A stretch of DNA of 64,000 bases from Shewanella algidipiscicola (GCF_003605125.1 NZ_QPQT01000008.1:62001-126000), one strand, 5' to 3'. Positions 51,038 to 60,642 are shown, numbered from the stretch's first letter. The notes: a model not told the origin generated them from the sequence alone. Translations and numbers: made by a program.

Positions 51038-51307
51038 ATGAGAGTTGTCGTCAACATTCCCCCAGGGAGCCACCCTGAACTGCTCAAAGAATTAGAAAAG
51101 ACGCCGCCACGGGAACGCGCTGAGCGTCTGCGGATGCTGGCCACCTTTGGGTTAATTCACATGAGCCAACCCAATCTATCCACGGCATCTGTACCGGTGG
51201 ATGGCCTTGCACCAGATGGTGAAGTGACTTCTATGAGTACAGCGCCAGAACCCAAAGCAGAATCACGTAAACAATCATTAAAATCAAAACTAGGGCTGGG
51301 CTTATAA
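51038..51307 (+). CDS. srpR: SrpR, partition adaptor protein
   Basis: An 89-residue protein. The start MRVVVNIPPGSHPELLKEL and the helical RERAERLRMLATFGLIHM suggest a small strand-helix DNA-binding fold, as in ParR. The tail is disordered and ends with a basic KQSLKSKLGLGL. It would bind the srpC iterons and SrpM filaments. int begins one base after its stop. Confidence 0.78.
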   Translation: MRVVVNIPPGSHPELLKELEKTPPRERAERLRMLATFGLIHMSQPNLSTASVPVDGLAPDGEVTSMSTAPEPKAESRKQSLKSKLGLGL

Positions 51308-51308
51308 C

Positions 51309-52550
51309 ATGGCGTTATCAGTTAGCTGGCTCGATGCCAGGTTAAATAAAGAAGCAAAAGAAACCGTAGTAAAAGCCGACCGAGATGGGCTAAGTGCTCG
51401 GGTATCGCCCAAGGGCAAAATTGTTTTTCAGTTTCGTTATCGGTTTGATGGCAAGCAACAGCGGGTAGACATTGGTACTTACCCACTTATGAAGCTTGCT
51501 GAAGCTAGGAATGAGCTGGATAGGTTAAGGGCGGTACTTGATCAGGGCAGAAACCCCAAGCTCTACCTACAGCAGGAACGGGCTAAGTATTCTGCTAATC
51601 AAAGCTTCGAATCGATTTTTCGAGACTGGATAGACTCTGCCGGTAAGCAAGGGCTAAAGGAGAAAACGTGGCACTACCAAAAACGCAGCAGTGAAATATA
51701 TTTGCTGCCCCGACTTGGCAAGTACCCATTAACTGACATCAATGAATTGTCCTTGCGAAACTGTCTTCGTGAGGTTTCTGAATCGTCTCCGTCAAACACA
51801 GAGCGCCTAGTGTCTGTACTGCATAAGTTCTATGACTGGCTGATTGATGAACAGATCTTAGAAATTAACGCTGCTGCTGGGATCACAGCGAAGAAGGTTG
51901 GCGGTAAGAAAGGCAAACGAACTAGGGTGCTAAATGACAACGAGATCAGGATACTTTGGCGCTATTTGCATGAATCAAAAATCACTGAGAAGAATCGCAT
52001 CTACATAAAATTGCTTCTGCTATTGGGCGGTCGCAAGGGCGAACTCATTCAAGCTGAAAAGCATCACTTTGATTTGCAATCTGCAATGTGGACAGTGCCT
52101 ATAGAGATCCGTAAACAAGGAGAGAAAATTGGAGCGCCGATCATGCGGCCATTGATTAAACCTGCTATCGAGCTGATTGAGCTGGCGATGCAGATGAGCA
52201 AATCAACTTACTTGTTTCCCGCGAACGGACAAGAAGAGCTTGCCACAAATGGCTTTGATACCACTATTCCTAACAATGTGAAAATCTGGGCTCGCAGGTC
52301 GCTTGGTGTTGAGATGGAGCATTGGTCTATGCATGATCTTCGCAGAACGATGCGAACACGAATGTCGGCCATCACGACGCAAGAAGTTGCCGAGTTGATG
52401 ATTGGCCACAGCAAAAAAGGGTTGGATGCTATCTACAACCAATATCAGTACCTGGATGAAATGCGTCATGCTTACGACGTTTGGTATCAACAGCTAGAGA
52501 CCATCATCGAGCCGACAGGCTTTCCGTTCAACTGGCGTTTCGGACAGTAA
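51309..52550 (+). CDS. int: SXT/R391-type site-specific tyrosine integrase
   Basis: A 413-residue tyrosine recombinase. An N-terminal arm-binding DUF4102-like domain (FQFRYRFDGKQQRVDIGTY) and a core-binding domain (EKTWHYQKRSSEIYLLPRL) precede the catalytic domain with R242 (GGRKGELI), H342-x-x-R345 (MHDLRRTM), H367 (IGHSKK) and the likely nucleophile Y376. It joins attP to prfC. The length equals the SXT integrase as I recall it. It follows srpR by one base, so the two share a transcript, unusual for an integrase. Confidence 0.93.
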   Translation: MALSVSWLDARLNKEAKETVVKADRDGLSARVSPKGKIVFQFRYRFDGKQQRVDIGTYPLMKLAEARNELDRLRAVLDQGRNPKLYLQQERAKYSANQSFESIFRDWIDSAGKQGLKEKTWHYQKRSSEIYLLPRLGKYPLTDINELSLRNCLREVSESSPSNTERLVSVLHKFYDWLIDEQILEINAAAGITAKKVGGKKGKRTRVLNDNEIRILWRYLHESKITEKNRIYIKLLLLLGGRKGELIQAEKHHFDLQSAMWTVPIEIRKQGEKIGAPIMRPLIKPAIELIELAMQMSKSTYLFPANGQEELATNGFDTTIPNNVKIWARRSLGVEMEHWSMHDLRRTMRTRMSAITTQEVAELMIGHSKKGLDAIYNQYQYLDEMRHAYDVWYQQLETIIEPTGFPFNWRFGQ

Positions 52551-52561
52551 AAGAAAGAGGC

Positions 52562-52756
52562 TCAGTCCTCTTTCTTCTCATACTCTTCCAAGTCTTCAAT
52601 GTGCCACAGCTTATTTCGCGTATTTCGGTTGATACGAGGTTGCGGCAAGCTGCCATCTTTAATTCTTCGCCAGAGCGTCGTATAGCTAATGTGGTAACGA
52701 GCCATAACTTCGTAAGATGTTAGAAAAGGGGTTACCTGGTGCGCTACTGCTGTCAT
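52562..52756 (-). CDS. xis: Xis, AlpA-like excisionase
   Basis: A 64-residue winged-helix excisionase: FLTSYEVMARYHISYTTLWR, then IKDGSLPQPR and LWHIEDLEEYE, a MerR/AlpA-type fold. It bends the att sites and steers the integrase to excision. I chose the ATG at 52756 (MTAVAHQV), six bases after AGGAGA. It faces int tail to tail with a gap of 11 bases. Confidence 0.85.
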   Translation of the reverse strand: MTAVAHQVTPFLTSYEVMARYHISYTTLWRRIKDGSLPQPRINRNTRNKLWHIEDLEEYEKKED

Positions 52757-52869
52757 CTGCATTCTCCTGAAAATCAATGTAAAGCTATCATCGCCTGATT
52801 CATCACTTGTTGATGGTCAGAAAGATGCATGATTTGTTCAGAAGATCAGCCTTATCAAAACACAAATGT

Positions 52870-53230
52870 TGCTATTAGGTACTTTTCAGCTCAAACCTAT
52901 GAATAACAAGGGCTACAAGGCGGTTTGTGTCATGAATAGCAATCAACACGCCTAACGAGAAAAATTTGTACACACTGTTTGTACACTCGCAACGATGACA
53001 CACCAAAAACCACAATGACGAACCCTTTAAATTCATAAGCTTATAAACAAAAAACTAGAGATGATCGCAATTATTCCGCTTTTGTAATGTCGAAACCAAA
53101 GTACCAAAAGCAGGAGGTACTTTCTGCATCAAACCCAGTAACCACAAGGCCTACAGCCAGATTTGTGTCATGAAATTTTCGCCAAAGGCCTCTAAAACGG
53201 AATTTGTACTCAAGTTTGTACACACTTTCC
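52870..53230. repeat. Duplicated arm-like binding sites inside attL
   Basis: Two related blocks lie about 238 bases apart. Each has GGTACTTT, then a shared unit ending TTTGTGTCATGAA (52924-52936 and 53162-53174), then paired TTTGTAC motifs (52965, 52978 and 53203, 53215). AAAGTACC and GGTACTTT at 53098-53123 form an inverted repeat. They lie between xis and the core site, where integrase arm sites and Xis sites are expected. No gene is present in 52757-53337. Confidence 0.65.
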
Positions 53231-53337
53231 GAGGTTACGCTTGAACATCATTGAAAAGCAAAGAAACGAGAAAAAGACAAAAAGCCTTTAAATTCAGTAC
53301 GTAGAGATGTGATTGTGGTGTGCAATGAAAGGTGGTT

Positions 53338-53430
53338 TTAAGCGTTGAAAGGCTGGGCGGCATCAGGGTGAGAGATAATAGCGAATGTTCTTCGCTTATT
53401 GATTTCGTTAAGGAAAGTCTGGTCAGCCAT
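53338..53430 (-). pseudogene. prfC: 5' fragment of prfC cut by ICE insertion
   Basis: The ATG at 53430 starts MADQTFLNEINKRRTFAIIS, then HPDA, the N-terminus of peptide-chain release factor 3. Intact RF3 continues with GKTTITEKL (its GTP-binding loop). Here the frame changes to AQPFNA and stops at codon 31. The rest of prfC should resume at the other end of the ICE, beyond base 1, where this family supplies a new start and promoter. This fragment is a displaced leader, and a cell without the restored copy would lack RF3. Confidence 0.95.
53359..53379 (-). other. attL core site in prfC
   Basis: The minus strand codes IISHPDA (ATTATCTCTCACCCTGATGC). Sequence identity with prfC ends at about 53359-53361, so the crossover core of about 17 bases lies within this segment. 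SXT/R391 elements use the same codons of prfC. Confidence 0.85.
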
Positions 53431-53744
53431 TAAAAGTTCTTTTTTAGTTGGTACACGAACCGAGCACGCGTTACTGTAACCCATGGGGCGACTGCGTTAA
53501 CCAATTCGTTAGGTGAATAATCATTGGCGCCTATTTTCACCGATTTAGGCGTTATAAACAATCAATGCGGTGCAGATAGATTGGGCTTTTTTACTAAAAC
53601 CTAAGATCAAGATGTGAAGTTTAGTGTAACACTAACACTAAACTTCAATCATAAAGACATAAATCTAACGTCATATTACCTAAAGAAATAATGCGATAAG
53701 ATGTTTATTGTTTGGTATATGACTTATCAACCATTTGAAAATAA
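53431..53744. promoter_or_regulatory. Original prfC promoter region with a perfect 12-bp inverted repeat
   Basis: This chromosomal gap between nlpI and prfC must hold the former prfC promoter. GAAGTTTAGTGT (53616-53627) and ACACTAAACTTC (53635-53646) are exact complements with a 7-base loop; no T-tract follows, so it looks more like an operator than a terminator. I see no gene here. Confidence 0.5.
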
Positions 53745-53772
53745 AGGTTATTATAAAATAACCTCACTTTTC
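53745..53772 (-). terminator. Terminator of nlpI
   Basis: AGGTTATT and AATAACCT pair with a short loop; on the minus strand TTATTTT follows. It lies about 90 bases after the nlpI stop. Confidence 0.65.
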
Positions 53773-53854
53773 TCGGTTACAAGAGCAATGATAAGACATT
53801 GAACAAATAATCATTCTTCCAGCCAAAACAATGTAATTGATCTCATTAGAATAA

Positions 53855-54745
53855 TCACTCTTGGTTTAAGCTTTGGCTGATTTTAGCTAACTCAACTCTG
53901 GCATATCTATGTTCGACAAAATCATAAATATTGGTGGCCAGCGCTAAACGAAAGTAATTAGCCGCATCATTATAGCGCTGCTGCTGTTGTGCCACTTTGG
54001 CAATATAAAAATAAGCTTCACATAGTCGCTCAGCATATTCATTAGGGTGTGTTAACCCCTGCTTGGCTAAGTCAAACACTTGTTCTCGGCTAGCATCACC
54101 TAAGTAATAGTCAATTATAATCGTTGACCAAGCACTATCTGCCAATTTATGACGGTGGGCCCGTAAATGCTTTTGTGCGCGTTCAATATCGATTTTAGCT
54201 TCAATTATGTATAACCATAATGCACGGTAACCATCTTGCTCATCACCATCATAAAAGCTCTGCATATCACTTAGCGCTAACTCATTACGTTCGCCGTAGT
54301 AGAGTGCAATACCGCGATTTAAATAGGCATAGTCATAATCGGGGGAAAGATCTAATACGGCATCGAAAGCTTCATAGGCACTCTCAAACTCACCTTCTTG
54401 AGTATAATAAATACCAAGAAAATTATAGGCATCGGCTAAATTTGGCTGTAGTTTTAACGCTTGATGAAAATCAATACGGCTTAAAATGCGTAACCCAACA
54501 CTGTCGTAAATGACACCACGATCATAATGAAAGCGAGCGCGTTGCTCTACGGTCAATTCAGCTGAAGCTAAGATGTCATTTAGGCGGGCAAGGGTCACTT
54601 CTAACTTATAATCGGGCATCACTGGTGCAACAATCAGTTGGCCCTGCTCTGCATTTTGTCCTAATTGAGTCGATACACATCCTGTAAGCAGTATACTCAG
54701 AGCAGCCATCACCGCGACTGTAGTTGTACGCAATTGATAAGTCAT
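53855..54745 (-). CDS. nlpI: NlpI, TPR lipoprotein
   Basis: A 296-residue outer-membrane lipoprotein with lipobox LLTGC after a hydrophobic stretch (TTTVAVMAALSI). Several tetratricopeptide repeats follow (FHYDRGVIYDSVGLRILSRI, ADAYNFLGIYYTQEGEFESA, DYAYLNRGIALYYGERNELA). NlpI brings peptidoglycan hydrolases and the Prc protease together. I start at the ATG at 54745 (MTYQLRTT), which gives the length of E. coli NlpI (294) and a normal signal peptide. It lies downstream of pnp, as in enterobacteria. Confidence 0.92.
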   Translation of the reverse strand: MTYQLRTTTVAVMAALSILLTGCVSTQLGQNAEQGQLIVAPVMPDYKLEVTLARLNDILASAELTVEQRARFHYDRGVIYDSVGLRILSRIDFHQALKLQPNLADAYNFLGIYYTQEGEFESAYEAFDAVLDLSPDYDYAYLNRGIALYYGERNELALSDMQSFYDGDEQDGYRALWLYIIEAKIDIERAQKHLRAHRHKLADSAWSTIIIDYYLGDASREQVFDLAKQGLTHPNEYAERLCEAYFYIAKVAQQQQRYNDAANYFRLALATNIYDFVEHRYARVELAKISQSLNQE

Positions 54746-54830
54746 CCATTTAACCTTATTTGCTTCGCTAATAGCCTCAATCATAGCAATCCCTAATAGC
54801 AACGGCTATCTGCATTTTAAAAATTCCAAT

Positions 54831-54857
54831 AAAAAAGGAGACCTAAAGGTCTCCTTT
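54831..54857 (-). terminator. Terminator of pnp
   Basis: AAAGGAGACC and GGTCTCCTTT form a 10-bp stem; on the minus strand T6 and ATT follow. It lies 18 bases after the pnp stop. Confidence 0.88.
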
Positions 54858-54874
54858 AATTAGAAGGCGAAAAA

Positions 54875-56977
54875 TTACTCGCTAGCAGCTTCCGCTTTAG
54901 GTTGCGCTTCTTTCATTGAAAGACGCACACGACCTTGGCGATCGACTTCCATTACCTTCACTTTTACATCTTGACCGACTTCAAGGAAGTCAGACACATT
55001 CGCTACACGCTCTTCAGCGATTTGAGAAATATGTACTAGGCCATCTTTACCAGGAAGAATGGTAACAAACGCACCAAAATCAACGATACGTACCACTTTA
55101 CCGTTATATACAGTGCCCACTTCAACTTCAGCAGTGATCTCTTGAATACGACGAATCGCCTCTTGAGTCGCTTCACCGTTTGACGATGCGATCTTAACAG
55201 TACCATCATCTTCAAGCTCGATAGTCGTGCCGGTCTCTTCGGTTAGCGCACGGATAGTTGCACCACCTTTACCAATCACGTCACGGATCTTCTCAGGGTT
55301 GATCTTGATAGTGGTGATACGTGGAGCGTGATCAGAGATATCGTCACGATGTGAACCAATCGCTTGGTCCATCACATTGAGGATATGTACACGAGCGCCA
55401 TAAGCTTGTTGCAATGCAATTTGCATGATCTCTTGTGTGATACCTTCAATCTTGATATCCATCTGCAATGCCGTGATCCCGTCACGAGTACCCGCCACTT
55501 TAAAGTCCATGTCACCTAAGTGATCTTCATCGCCTAGAATGTCAGAAAGTACGACGAAATTATCACCTTCTTTAACAAGACCCATAGCAATACCTGCAAC
55601 AGACGTCTTGATCGGAACACCCGCATCCATTAACGCTAACGAAGTTCCACAAACAGAAGCCATTGAACTTGAACCGTTAGATTCAGTGATTTCTGATACG
55701 ACACGAACACTGTATGGGAACTCTTCAGCAGATGGCATAACCGCATTAATACCACGCCATGCTAGCTTACCGTGACCGATTTCACGACGCTTTGGTGAAC
55801 CAACCATGCCTGTTTCACCAACAGAGTATGGAGGGAAGTTGTAATGCAACATAAAGCGATTAGTATATTCGCCCATGATGCTATCAACTTTCTGTGCATC
55901 GCGCTCGGTACCTAAGGTACAAGTTACTAATGCCTGAGTTTCACCACGAGTAAACAGTGCACTACCGTGAGTACGTGGCAATACGCCAGCCATCACACTC
56001 AGTGCACGTACCATATCAGGTTCGCGACCATCGATACGAGGGTTACCAGCGATAATACGGTTACGTACGACACTCTTTTCTAAGCTGCCAAGCAACTTGT
56101 CGAGCTCACGTAAATCAACGTTTGCATCTTCTTCAACTAACTTAGCAACGGTCGCTTCTTTTAATGCACTAACGGCATCACGACGTTCATGCTTAGCAGT
56201 GATTTGGTATGCCGCAGTCATATCCGCTTCGGCCAATACCTTAATCTTCGCCACTAAGTCTTCATCCGCTTTTGGCGCAGTCCAATCCCAGTCAGGCTTA
56301 CCAGCTTCTGCTTTTAGCTCGCGAATCGCATCGATAACTAATTGCTGTTGTTGGTGGCCATAAACCACACCACCTAACATAACTTCTTCTGGTAATGCAT
56401 CGGCTTCTGATTCAACCATCAGAACGGCACCTTGAGTACCAGCAACAATCAAATCAAGCTGGCTATCAGCAAGTTGACTCACATCAGGGTTTAATACGTA
56501 CTCGCCGTTGATATAACCAACACGAGCAGCACCCAAAGGACCATTGAACGGCAGGCCAGAGATAGCTAATGCCGCAGAGGTACCAATCATAGAAATAACA
56601 TCAGGATTGATTTCAGGATCGACAGAAAGCACTGTGATAATTACCTGAACTTCATTCTTGAAGCCATTTGGAAATAGTGGACGGATTGGACGGTCAATAA
56701 GACGTGCAATCAGTGTTTCGTTTTCAGATGGACGACCTTCACGCTTGAAAAATCCACCAGGGATCTTACCTGCTGCGTATGTCTTTTCCTGATAATTAAC
56801 GGTTAGCGGGAAAAAGTCACGACCTGGCTCTTCAGCTTTCTTTCCGACAACAGTGACCAGTACTGTTGTATCACCCATACTTGCTAAAACAGCAGCGTCA
56901 GCTTGACGTGCAATAACCCCAGTCTCTAATGTGACTGTATGTTGACCATATTCAAAACTTTTTACGATTGGATTCAC
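54875..56977 (-). CDS. pnp: Polynucleotide phosphorylase
   Basis: A 700-residue 3'-5' exoribonuclease that degrades RNA with phosphate and forms part of the degradosome. Two RNase PH domains are seen ([19 protein letters not shown] and [20 protein letters not shown]). A KH domain ([20 protein letters not shown]) and a C-terminal S1 domain ([20 protein letters not shown]) follow. I choose the GTG at 56977 because AAGGA then has a nine-base spacing; the ATG at 56986 abuts AAGGA and is not usable. The neighbours rpsO and nlpI keep the standard order, but a GGDEF/EAL gene is inserted on the other strand. Confidence 0.94.
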   Translation of the reverse strand: MNPIVKSFEYGQHTVTLETGVIARQADAAVLASMGDTTVLVTVVGKKAEEPGRDFFPLTVNYQEKTYAAGKIPGGFFKREGRPSENETLIARLIDRPIRPLFPNGFKNEVQVIITVLSVDPEINPDVISMIGTSAALAISGLPFNGPLGAARVGYINGEYVLNPDVSQLADSQLDLIVAGTQGAVLMVESEADALPEEVMLGGVVYGHQQQQLVIDAIRELKAEAGKPDWDWTAPKADEDLVAKIKVLAEADMTAAYQITAKHERRDAVSALKEATVAKLVEEDANVDLRELDKLLGSLEKSVVRNRIIAGNPRIDGREPDMVRALSVMAGVLPRTHGSALFTRGETQALVTCTLGTERDAQKVDSIMGEYTNRFMLHYNFPPYSVGETGMVGSPKRREIGHGKLAWRGINAVMPSAEEFPYSVRVVSEITESNGSSSMASVCGTSLALMDAGVPIKTSVAGIAMGLVKEGDNFVVLSDILGDEDHLGDMDFKVAGTRDGITALQMDIKIEGITQEIMQIALQQAYGARVHILNVMDQAIGSHRDDISDHAPRITTIKINPEKIRDVIGKGGATIRALTEETGTTIELEDDGTVKIASSNGEATQEAIRRIQEITAEVEVGTVYNGKVVRIVDFGAFVTILPGKDGLVHISQIAEERVANVSDFLEVGQDVKVKVMEVDRQGRVRLSMKEAQPKAEAASE

Positions 56978-57069
56978 GTGAACCATTCCTTAATTTAATA
57001 ACCTTATTTTCCCGTGTAAGTATACTTCAAGTCTATTCAATAGATAAAGAGCACATGTGGATGACAAAG

Positions 57070-57101
57070 CTTAATCTTTTCTCTAAAGTGGAAAGATTAA
57101 G
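57070..57101 (-). promoter_or_regulatory. Hairpin in the pnp leader region
   Basis: CTTAATCTTT and AAAGATTAAG are exact 10-bp complements with a 12-base loop, about 93 bases upstream of the pnp start, in the divergent gap with the GGDEF/EAL gene. In E. coli a stem-loop in the pnp leader is cut by RNase III for autocontrol. This hairpin is in a comparable place, but it could also be outside the transcript. Confidence 0.4.
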
Positions 57102-57171
57102 TGGTTTTCTGCAATCTCTAGCGGCTTTTTTTGTAATATACTGTAAAGAGTCGCCAAAATAGGAATGGCAA

Positions 57172-59205
57172 ATGAGCGCGAGTTTCAAGTCATTAACATG
57201 GAAACAGACAACCTTAGTGGTATTTTCGGCGCTTTTTTTTGCCATTGCCATTTTCATTGTCGAAATTGCACTCGTCAGCGTTTCGGCCAGACAACAATTG
57301 ATCGAAGCGCAATTTGAACTACTCAATTCTGTTGAGCAGCCTGCCGCAAACGCAGTATGGGCACTGGACGATCACTTGGCCAAGCAAACCTTAACGGGTG
57401 TATTAAAGGTCGAACATGTCGCACAAGCCAGTATACAACTTGAAGACGGCATACAATTTGTCACCATGGCCAATACGCCAAGCGACAGAGGTATCATAGG
57501 TCTACTTAGTCAAAGACTGTTTAGTGACCTAAAACAAACATCGCGGACATTACACCGCCCCTCAACATCCGATGTTGCCATATCACCAGAAATTATCGGC
57601 ACCTTGATTGTTCGTTATAACACTCAACAATTAACCGACTCACTTCTGTCACAGCTTAAATTTAGCTTCTTGGCCACTTTACTAAGGGCGCTGTTGGTAA
57701 CTTTGGTACTATCGGTACTGTTTCATCGTTTTTTAACTAAACCAATAGCGCAAATAAGCGAAGCGATTGATAAGATTGATCCCGAATCCCCCGATGAAAA
57801 CTTATTGCCAATGTCACCTGAGCATAAGGATGATGAACTAGGTTTAGTCACCTCTAAATTTAACCAAATCCTCATTCAGTTTGGTCAGACTCAAAATAAA
57901 CTCCGTAAAATGGCGACCCGTGATCCGCTTACGGGACTTTCTAACCGCACCTTATTACTCGAAACAATCGCCATATCAATACAGCGTGCGCGCGTTCATC
58001 AACAAGCTTTTAGCCTACTCTTCATCGATCTGGACCGCTTTAAAAACATTAACGATTCACTGGGACACGCCATGGGGGATCAATTCCTCGCCAGAATCGC
58101 TAGAGTCTTAGAACGAGCGATTGGTGACACAGGCACGGTCGCAAGGCTCGGCGGTGATGAATTTGTTATTTTAGCCAATGAAGCTCATACACCAGATCAA
58201 GCCGCAGATATAGTCGACAAACTGTTAATGGAACTCAACCTCCCACTGCAACTTAACGAGCACACTATCCATCCTGCGGCATCAGTGGGTATCGCACTAT
58301 ACCCAGATGATGGCTTAACCGCCGAAGACTTGATCCGCCATGCCGATATTGCCATGTATAGCGCCAAAGCAGCCGGAACAAATCAGTGGGCATTCTTTAA
58401 ACAGCAAATGACTGAGCGCGCCGCTGTAAGGCTAAGAACAGAAGCCTCATTACATGATGCCTTTAAAAACAATGAGTTTTTATTGCACTTTCAACCCAAG
58501 TTTAATATTAAAACCGGTGAGGTTGTCGCCTGTGAAGCGCTAATTCGTTGGAAAAAAGAGGAACGCCTGATCAGCCCTATGGCATTTATTCCCATCGCGG
58601 AGGAAACTGGCATCATCATTCCAATAGGGCGCTGGGTTATAGAAGAAGCCTGTAAAACTCTCAAGCATTGGCAACGACGCTATAACGTAGCATTACCAAT
58701 AGCCGTCAATGTGGCCTCACAGCAGTTTGCAGACCCCAGTTTAGTACCCGATATTAAACAGCTCGCCTTGAGGTACCAAATAGAGCCACATTTACTTGAG
58801 TTTGAGATCACCGAAACATCATTGATGAATGATATTGAATTAGCCATCAATAAACTTGAGCAGCTAAAGTCGGCTGGTTTTAGTATCGCTGTAGATGACT
58901 TTGGTATCGGTTACTCATCTTTGTCTTACCTCAAGCATCTGCCGATCACCACCATGAAAATCGATCGCTGCTTCGTAAATGACTTGCCACACGAAAGTCC
59001 GATAGCCTCGACAATTTTAATGTTAGGCCAACAACTTAATTTACACATTGTGGCTGAGGGCATTGAAAATGAGGCCCAATTAAATTGGTTAAAGCAGATG
59101 GATTGTGAAATTGGTCAGGGATTCTATTACAGTCAACCGCTGCCATTAGATGAATTTGAAGCTAAGTATATTGCGCCAAACACCGCAACGATTAGTCAGA
59201 TATAA
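57172..59205 (+). CDS. Membrane GGDEF-EAL protein, cyclic-di-GMP turnover
   Basis: A 677-residue inner-membrane enzyme. Two membrane segments (VVFSALFFAIAIFIVEIALV and LLRALLVTLVLSVLF) flank a periplasmic sensor of about 125 residues. A HAMP-like linker leads to a GGDEF domain with intact motif RLGGDEF (327-331) and an EAL domain with CEALIRW (455-457), ETSLM and DDFGIGYSSL. No RxxD inhibition site precedes the GGDEF motif. It may make and break cyclic-di-GMP, with one activity dominating in response to the sensor. It stands between rpsO and pnp on the opposite strand, an arrangement I recall from Shewanella. Confidence 0.88.
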   Translation: MSASFKSLTWKQTTLVVFSALFFAIAIFIVEIALVSVSARQQLIEAQFELLNSVEQPAANAVWALDDHLAKQTLTGVLKVEHVAQASIQLEDGIQFVTMANTPSDRGIIGLLSQRLFSDLKQTSRTLHRPSTSDVAISPEIIGTLIVRYNTQQLTDSLLSQLKFSFLATLLRALLVTLVLSVLFHRFLTKPIAQISEAIDKIDPESPDENLLPMSPEHKDDELGLVTSKFNQILIQFGQTQNKLRKMATRDPLTGLSNRTLLLETIAISIQRARVHQQAFSLLFIDLDRFKNINDSLGHAMGDQFLARIARVLERAIGDTGTVARLGGDEFVILANEAHTPDQAADIVDKLLMELNLPLQLNEHTIHPAASVGIALYPDDGLTAEDLIRHADIAMYSAKAAGTNQWAFFKQQMTERAAVRLRTEASLHDAFKNNEFLLHFQPKFNIKTGEVVACEALIRWKKEERLISPMAFIPIAEETGIIIPIGRWVIEEACKTLKHWQRRYNVALPIAVNVASQQFADPSLVPDIKQLALRYQIEPHLLEFEITETSLMNDIELAINKLEQLKSAGFSIAVDDFGIGYSSLSYLKHLPITTMKIDRCFVNDLPHESPIASTILMLGQQLNLHIVAEGIENEAQLNWLKQMDCEIGQGFYYSQPLPLDEFEAKYIAPNTATISQI

Positions 59206-59276
59206 ACCAAAGAACAAGAGAAATAAATAGCGAATATATCGTCTACATTTTTAATTAAGTTTGCTGAAATATAAGC

Positions 59277-59302
59277 AAAAAAAAGGAGGCTAAGCCTCCT
59301 TT
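59277..59302 (-). terminator. Terminator of rpsO
   Basis: AAAGGAGGCT and AGCCTCCTTT pair; on the minus strand a T7 run follows. It lies 27 bases after the rpsO stop. Confidence 0.85.
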
Positions 59303-59328
59303 ATTTACTACCATACACTAATGTAATA

Positions 59329-59598
59329 TTAGCGACGTAGACCTAGCTTTTTGATCAGTTCTTGGTAGCGAACGTTTTCAGTGCGCTTAAGGTAAGCAAG
59401 AAGCTTACGACGTGAGCTAACCATACGAAGCAAACCACGACGTGAGTGATGATCATGGATGTGCTCTTTGAAGTGACCTTGCAGATGGTTGATCTGTGCA
59501 GTCAAAAGAGCTACTTGAACCTCAGTAGAACCAGTATCATTCTCACAACGACCGAAATCAGCCAAAATTTGTGCTTTTACTTCTGTACTTAGTGACAT
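59329..59598 (-). CDS. rpsO: 30S ribosomal protein S15
   Basis: 89 residues. The family sequences [38 protein letters not shown] and [12 protein letters not shown] are all present. S15 binds 16S rRNA early in assembly of the small subunit. GGAGAT precedes the ATG at 59598 (MSLSTEV); an ATG four codons upstream lacks spacing. It ends the nusA-infB-rbfA-truB-rpsO cluster. Confidence 0.95.
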   Translation of the reverse strand: MSLSTEVKAQILADFGRCENDTGSTEVQVALLTAQINHLQGHFKEHIHDHHSRRGLLRMVSSRRKLLAYLKRTENVRYQELIKKLGLRR

Positions 59599-59694
59599 TT
59601 TTATCTCCAAAAATAATATAAATACTTTAGCCGATCACTAACTCAGCCAAAGAGAGCGCGATATAGTAACGATTTTAGCCATCACTTGCAAGCA

Positions 59695-60642
59695 TTAAGC
59701 CTGCTCATCACGTAAAACAATCAGGCGCTTGGGCGCTAGCAAACCGTCATCATTCATTTCACCAATACCAACAAATTTGTGCCCATCACCAATGGTAATT
59801 CTCACTAATTGGTCAATAGGTAAATTGGCTACCTGAACCGGATTACCATTCATGAGGTAATGCGCCAACTCACTAGATACATTGATCTCTTTAAAGCTAC
59901 TAACCGCGGTATCCATTGGTAGCAATAACGGGTCGAGTAGCTCTTTCGGTGGGCGCTGCTCACTCTCAGCCTGAGCTAATAGCGCCTCTAGCTGCTCAAG
60001 AGTGACCATTTTGTCATAAGGGTAACCTGCCACACCAGTGCGGCGCAGCATGATGACATGGGCCCCGCAACCGAGCATTTCGCCTAAATCATCGGTAATT
60101 GTGCGAATGTAGGTACCTTTAGAACAATGGATCTCCAAGGTTAACTCATCACCATCTAGCTTAATAAAATTAAGCTCATATACGGTTATAGGCCTTGCCT
60201 CTCTAGGCACTTCAATCCCTTCACGCGCATACTTGTACAATGGTTGACCTTGATACTTCAATGCCGAAAACATTGAAGGCACTTGCATGGTCTCACCGCG
60301 AAAAGACGCTAACGCCTCTTCAAGTTGTGCCTGAGTAAAATTGAGTGGACGCGTTTGCACCACTTCACCATCTGAATCACTCGTATCGGTGCGTACACCC
60401 AGTTTCGCAGTGACTAAATAACGCTTATCAGCATCAAGTAGGTGCTGCGAAAACTTGGTTGCTTCACCAAGGCAGATGGGTAACATACCCGTGGCTAATG
60501 GATCCAAAGCACCGGTATGTCCGGCCTTAGCGGCATTGTATATGCGCTTAACACGCTGCAAGGCAAAATTGGAGCTCATCCCAGTGTCTTTATCGAGTAG
60601 CACTATGCCGTCGATAAACCGACCTTTAGGTTTACGCGCCAT
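59695..60642 (-). CDS. truB: tRNA pseudouridine-55 synthase
   Basis: A 315-residue enzyme that converts U55 in the T-loop of tRNAs to pseudouridine. The motif [20 protein letters not shown] contains the catalytic Asp. Further typical parts are [20 protein letters not shown] and the C-terminal PUA-like end. The ATG overlaps the rbfA stop as TAATG, so the two are coupled. Confidence 0.95.
   Translation of the reverse strand: MARKPKGRFIDGIVLLDKDTGMSSNFALQRVKRIYNAAKAGHTGALDPLATGMLPICLGEATKFSQHLLDADKRYLVTAKLGVRTDTSDSDGEVVQTRPLNFTQAQLEEALASFRGETMQVPSMFSALKYQGQPLYKYAREGIEVPREARPITVYELNFIKLDGDELTLEIHCSKGTYIRTITDDLGEMLGCGAHVIMLRRTGVAGYPYDKMVTLEQLEALLAQAESEQRPPKELLDPLLLPMDTAVSSFKEINVSSELAHYLMNGNPVQVANLPIDQLVRITIGDGHKFVGIGEMNDDGLLAPKRLIVLRDEQA

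Larger units (their letters stand above)
1..53379. mobile_element. SXT/R391-family ICE (partial; left end outside window)
   Basis: An integrative conjugative element fills the window up to the prfC junction. Diagnostic parts are a 413-residue tyrosine integrase with an adjacent AlpA-like excisionase, srpM/srpR partition genes, mobI, an intact rumAB pair, a MOBH-type TraI of 716 residues, TraD, traLEKBVA, dsbC, traC, a TrbC-TraW fusion, traU and traN. Cargo sits at the places known as hotspots 1, 2, 4 and 5 of this family. Integration is in the 5' end of prfC, the family's usual site. The traFHG genes, setCD, the bet/exo recombination genes and the other attachment site are not in the window and should lie to the left. 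The IncA/C plasmid relatives were considered, but the integrase, the excisionase and the prfC junction exclude a plasmid. Confidence 0.95.

Noticed and set aside
1-53379. IncA/C conjugative plasmid instead of an ICE
   Set aside because: The tra genes are related, but the tyrosine integrase with excisionase and the direct junction to a truncated prfC show chromosomal integration. TraI also has the shorter SXT length.
54220-56363. Antisense frames inside nlpI and pnp
   Set aside because: They mirror conserved coding sequence, have no start signals and contain no recognisable domain.
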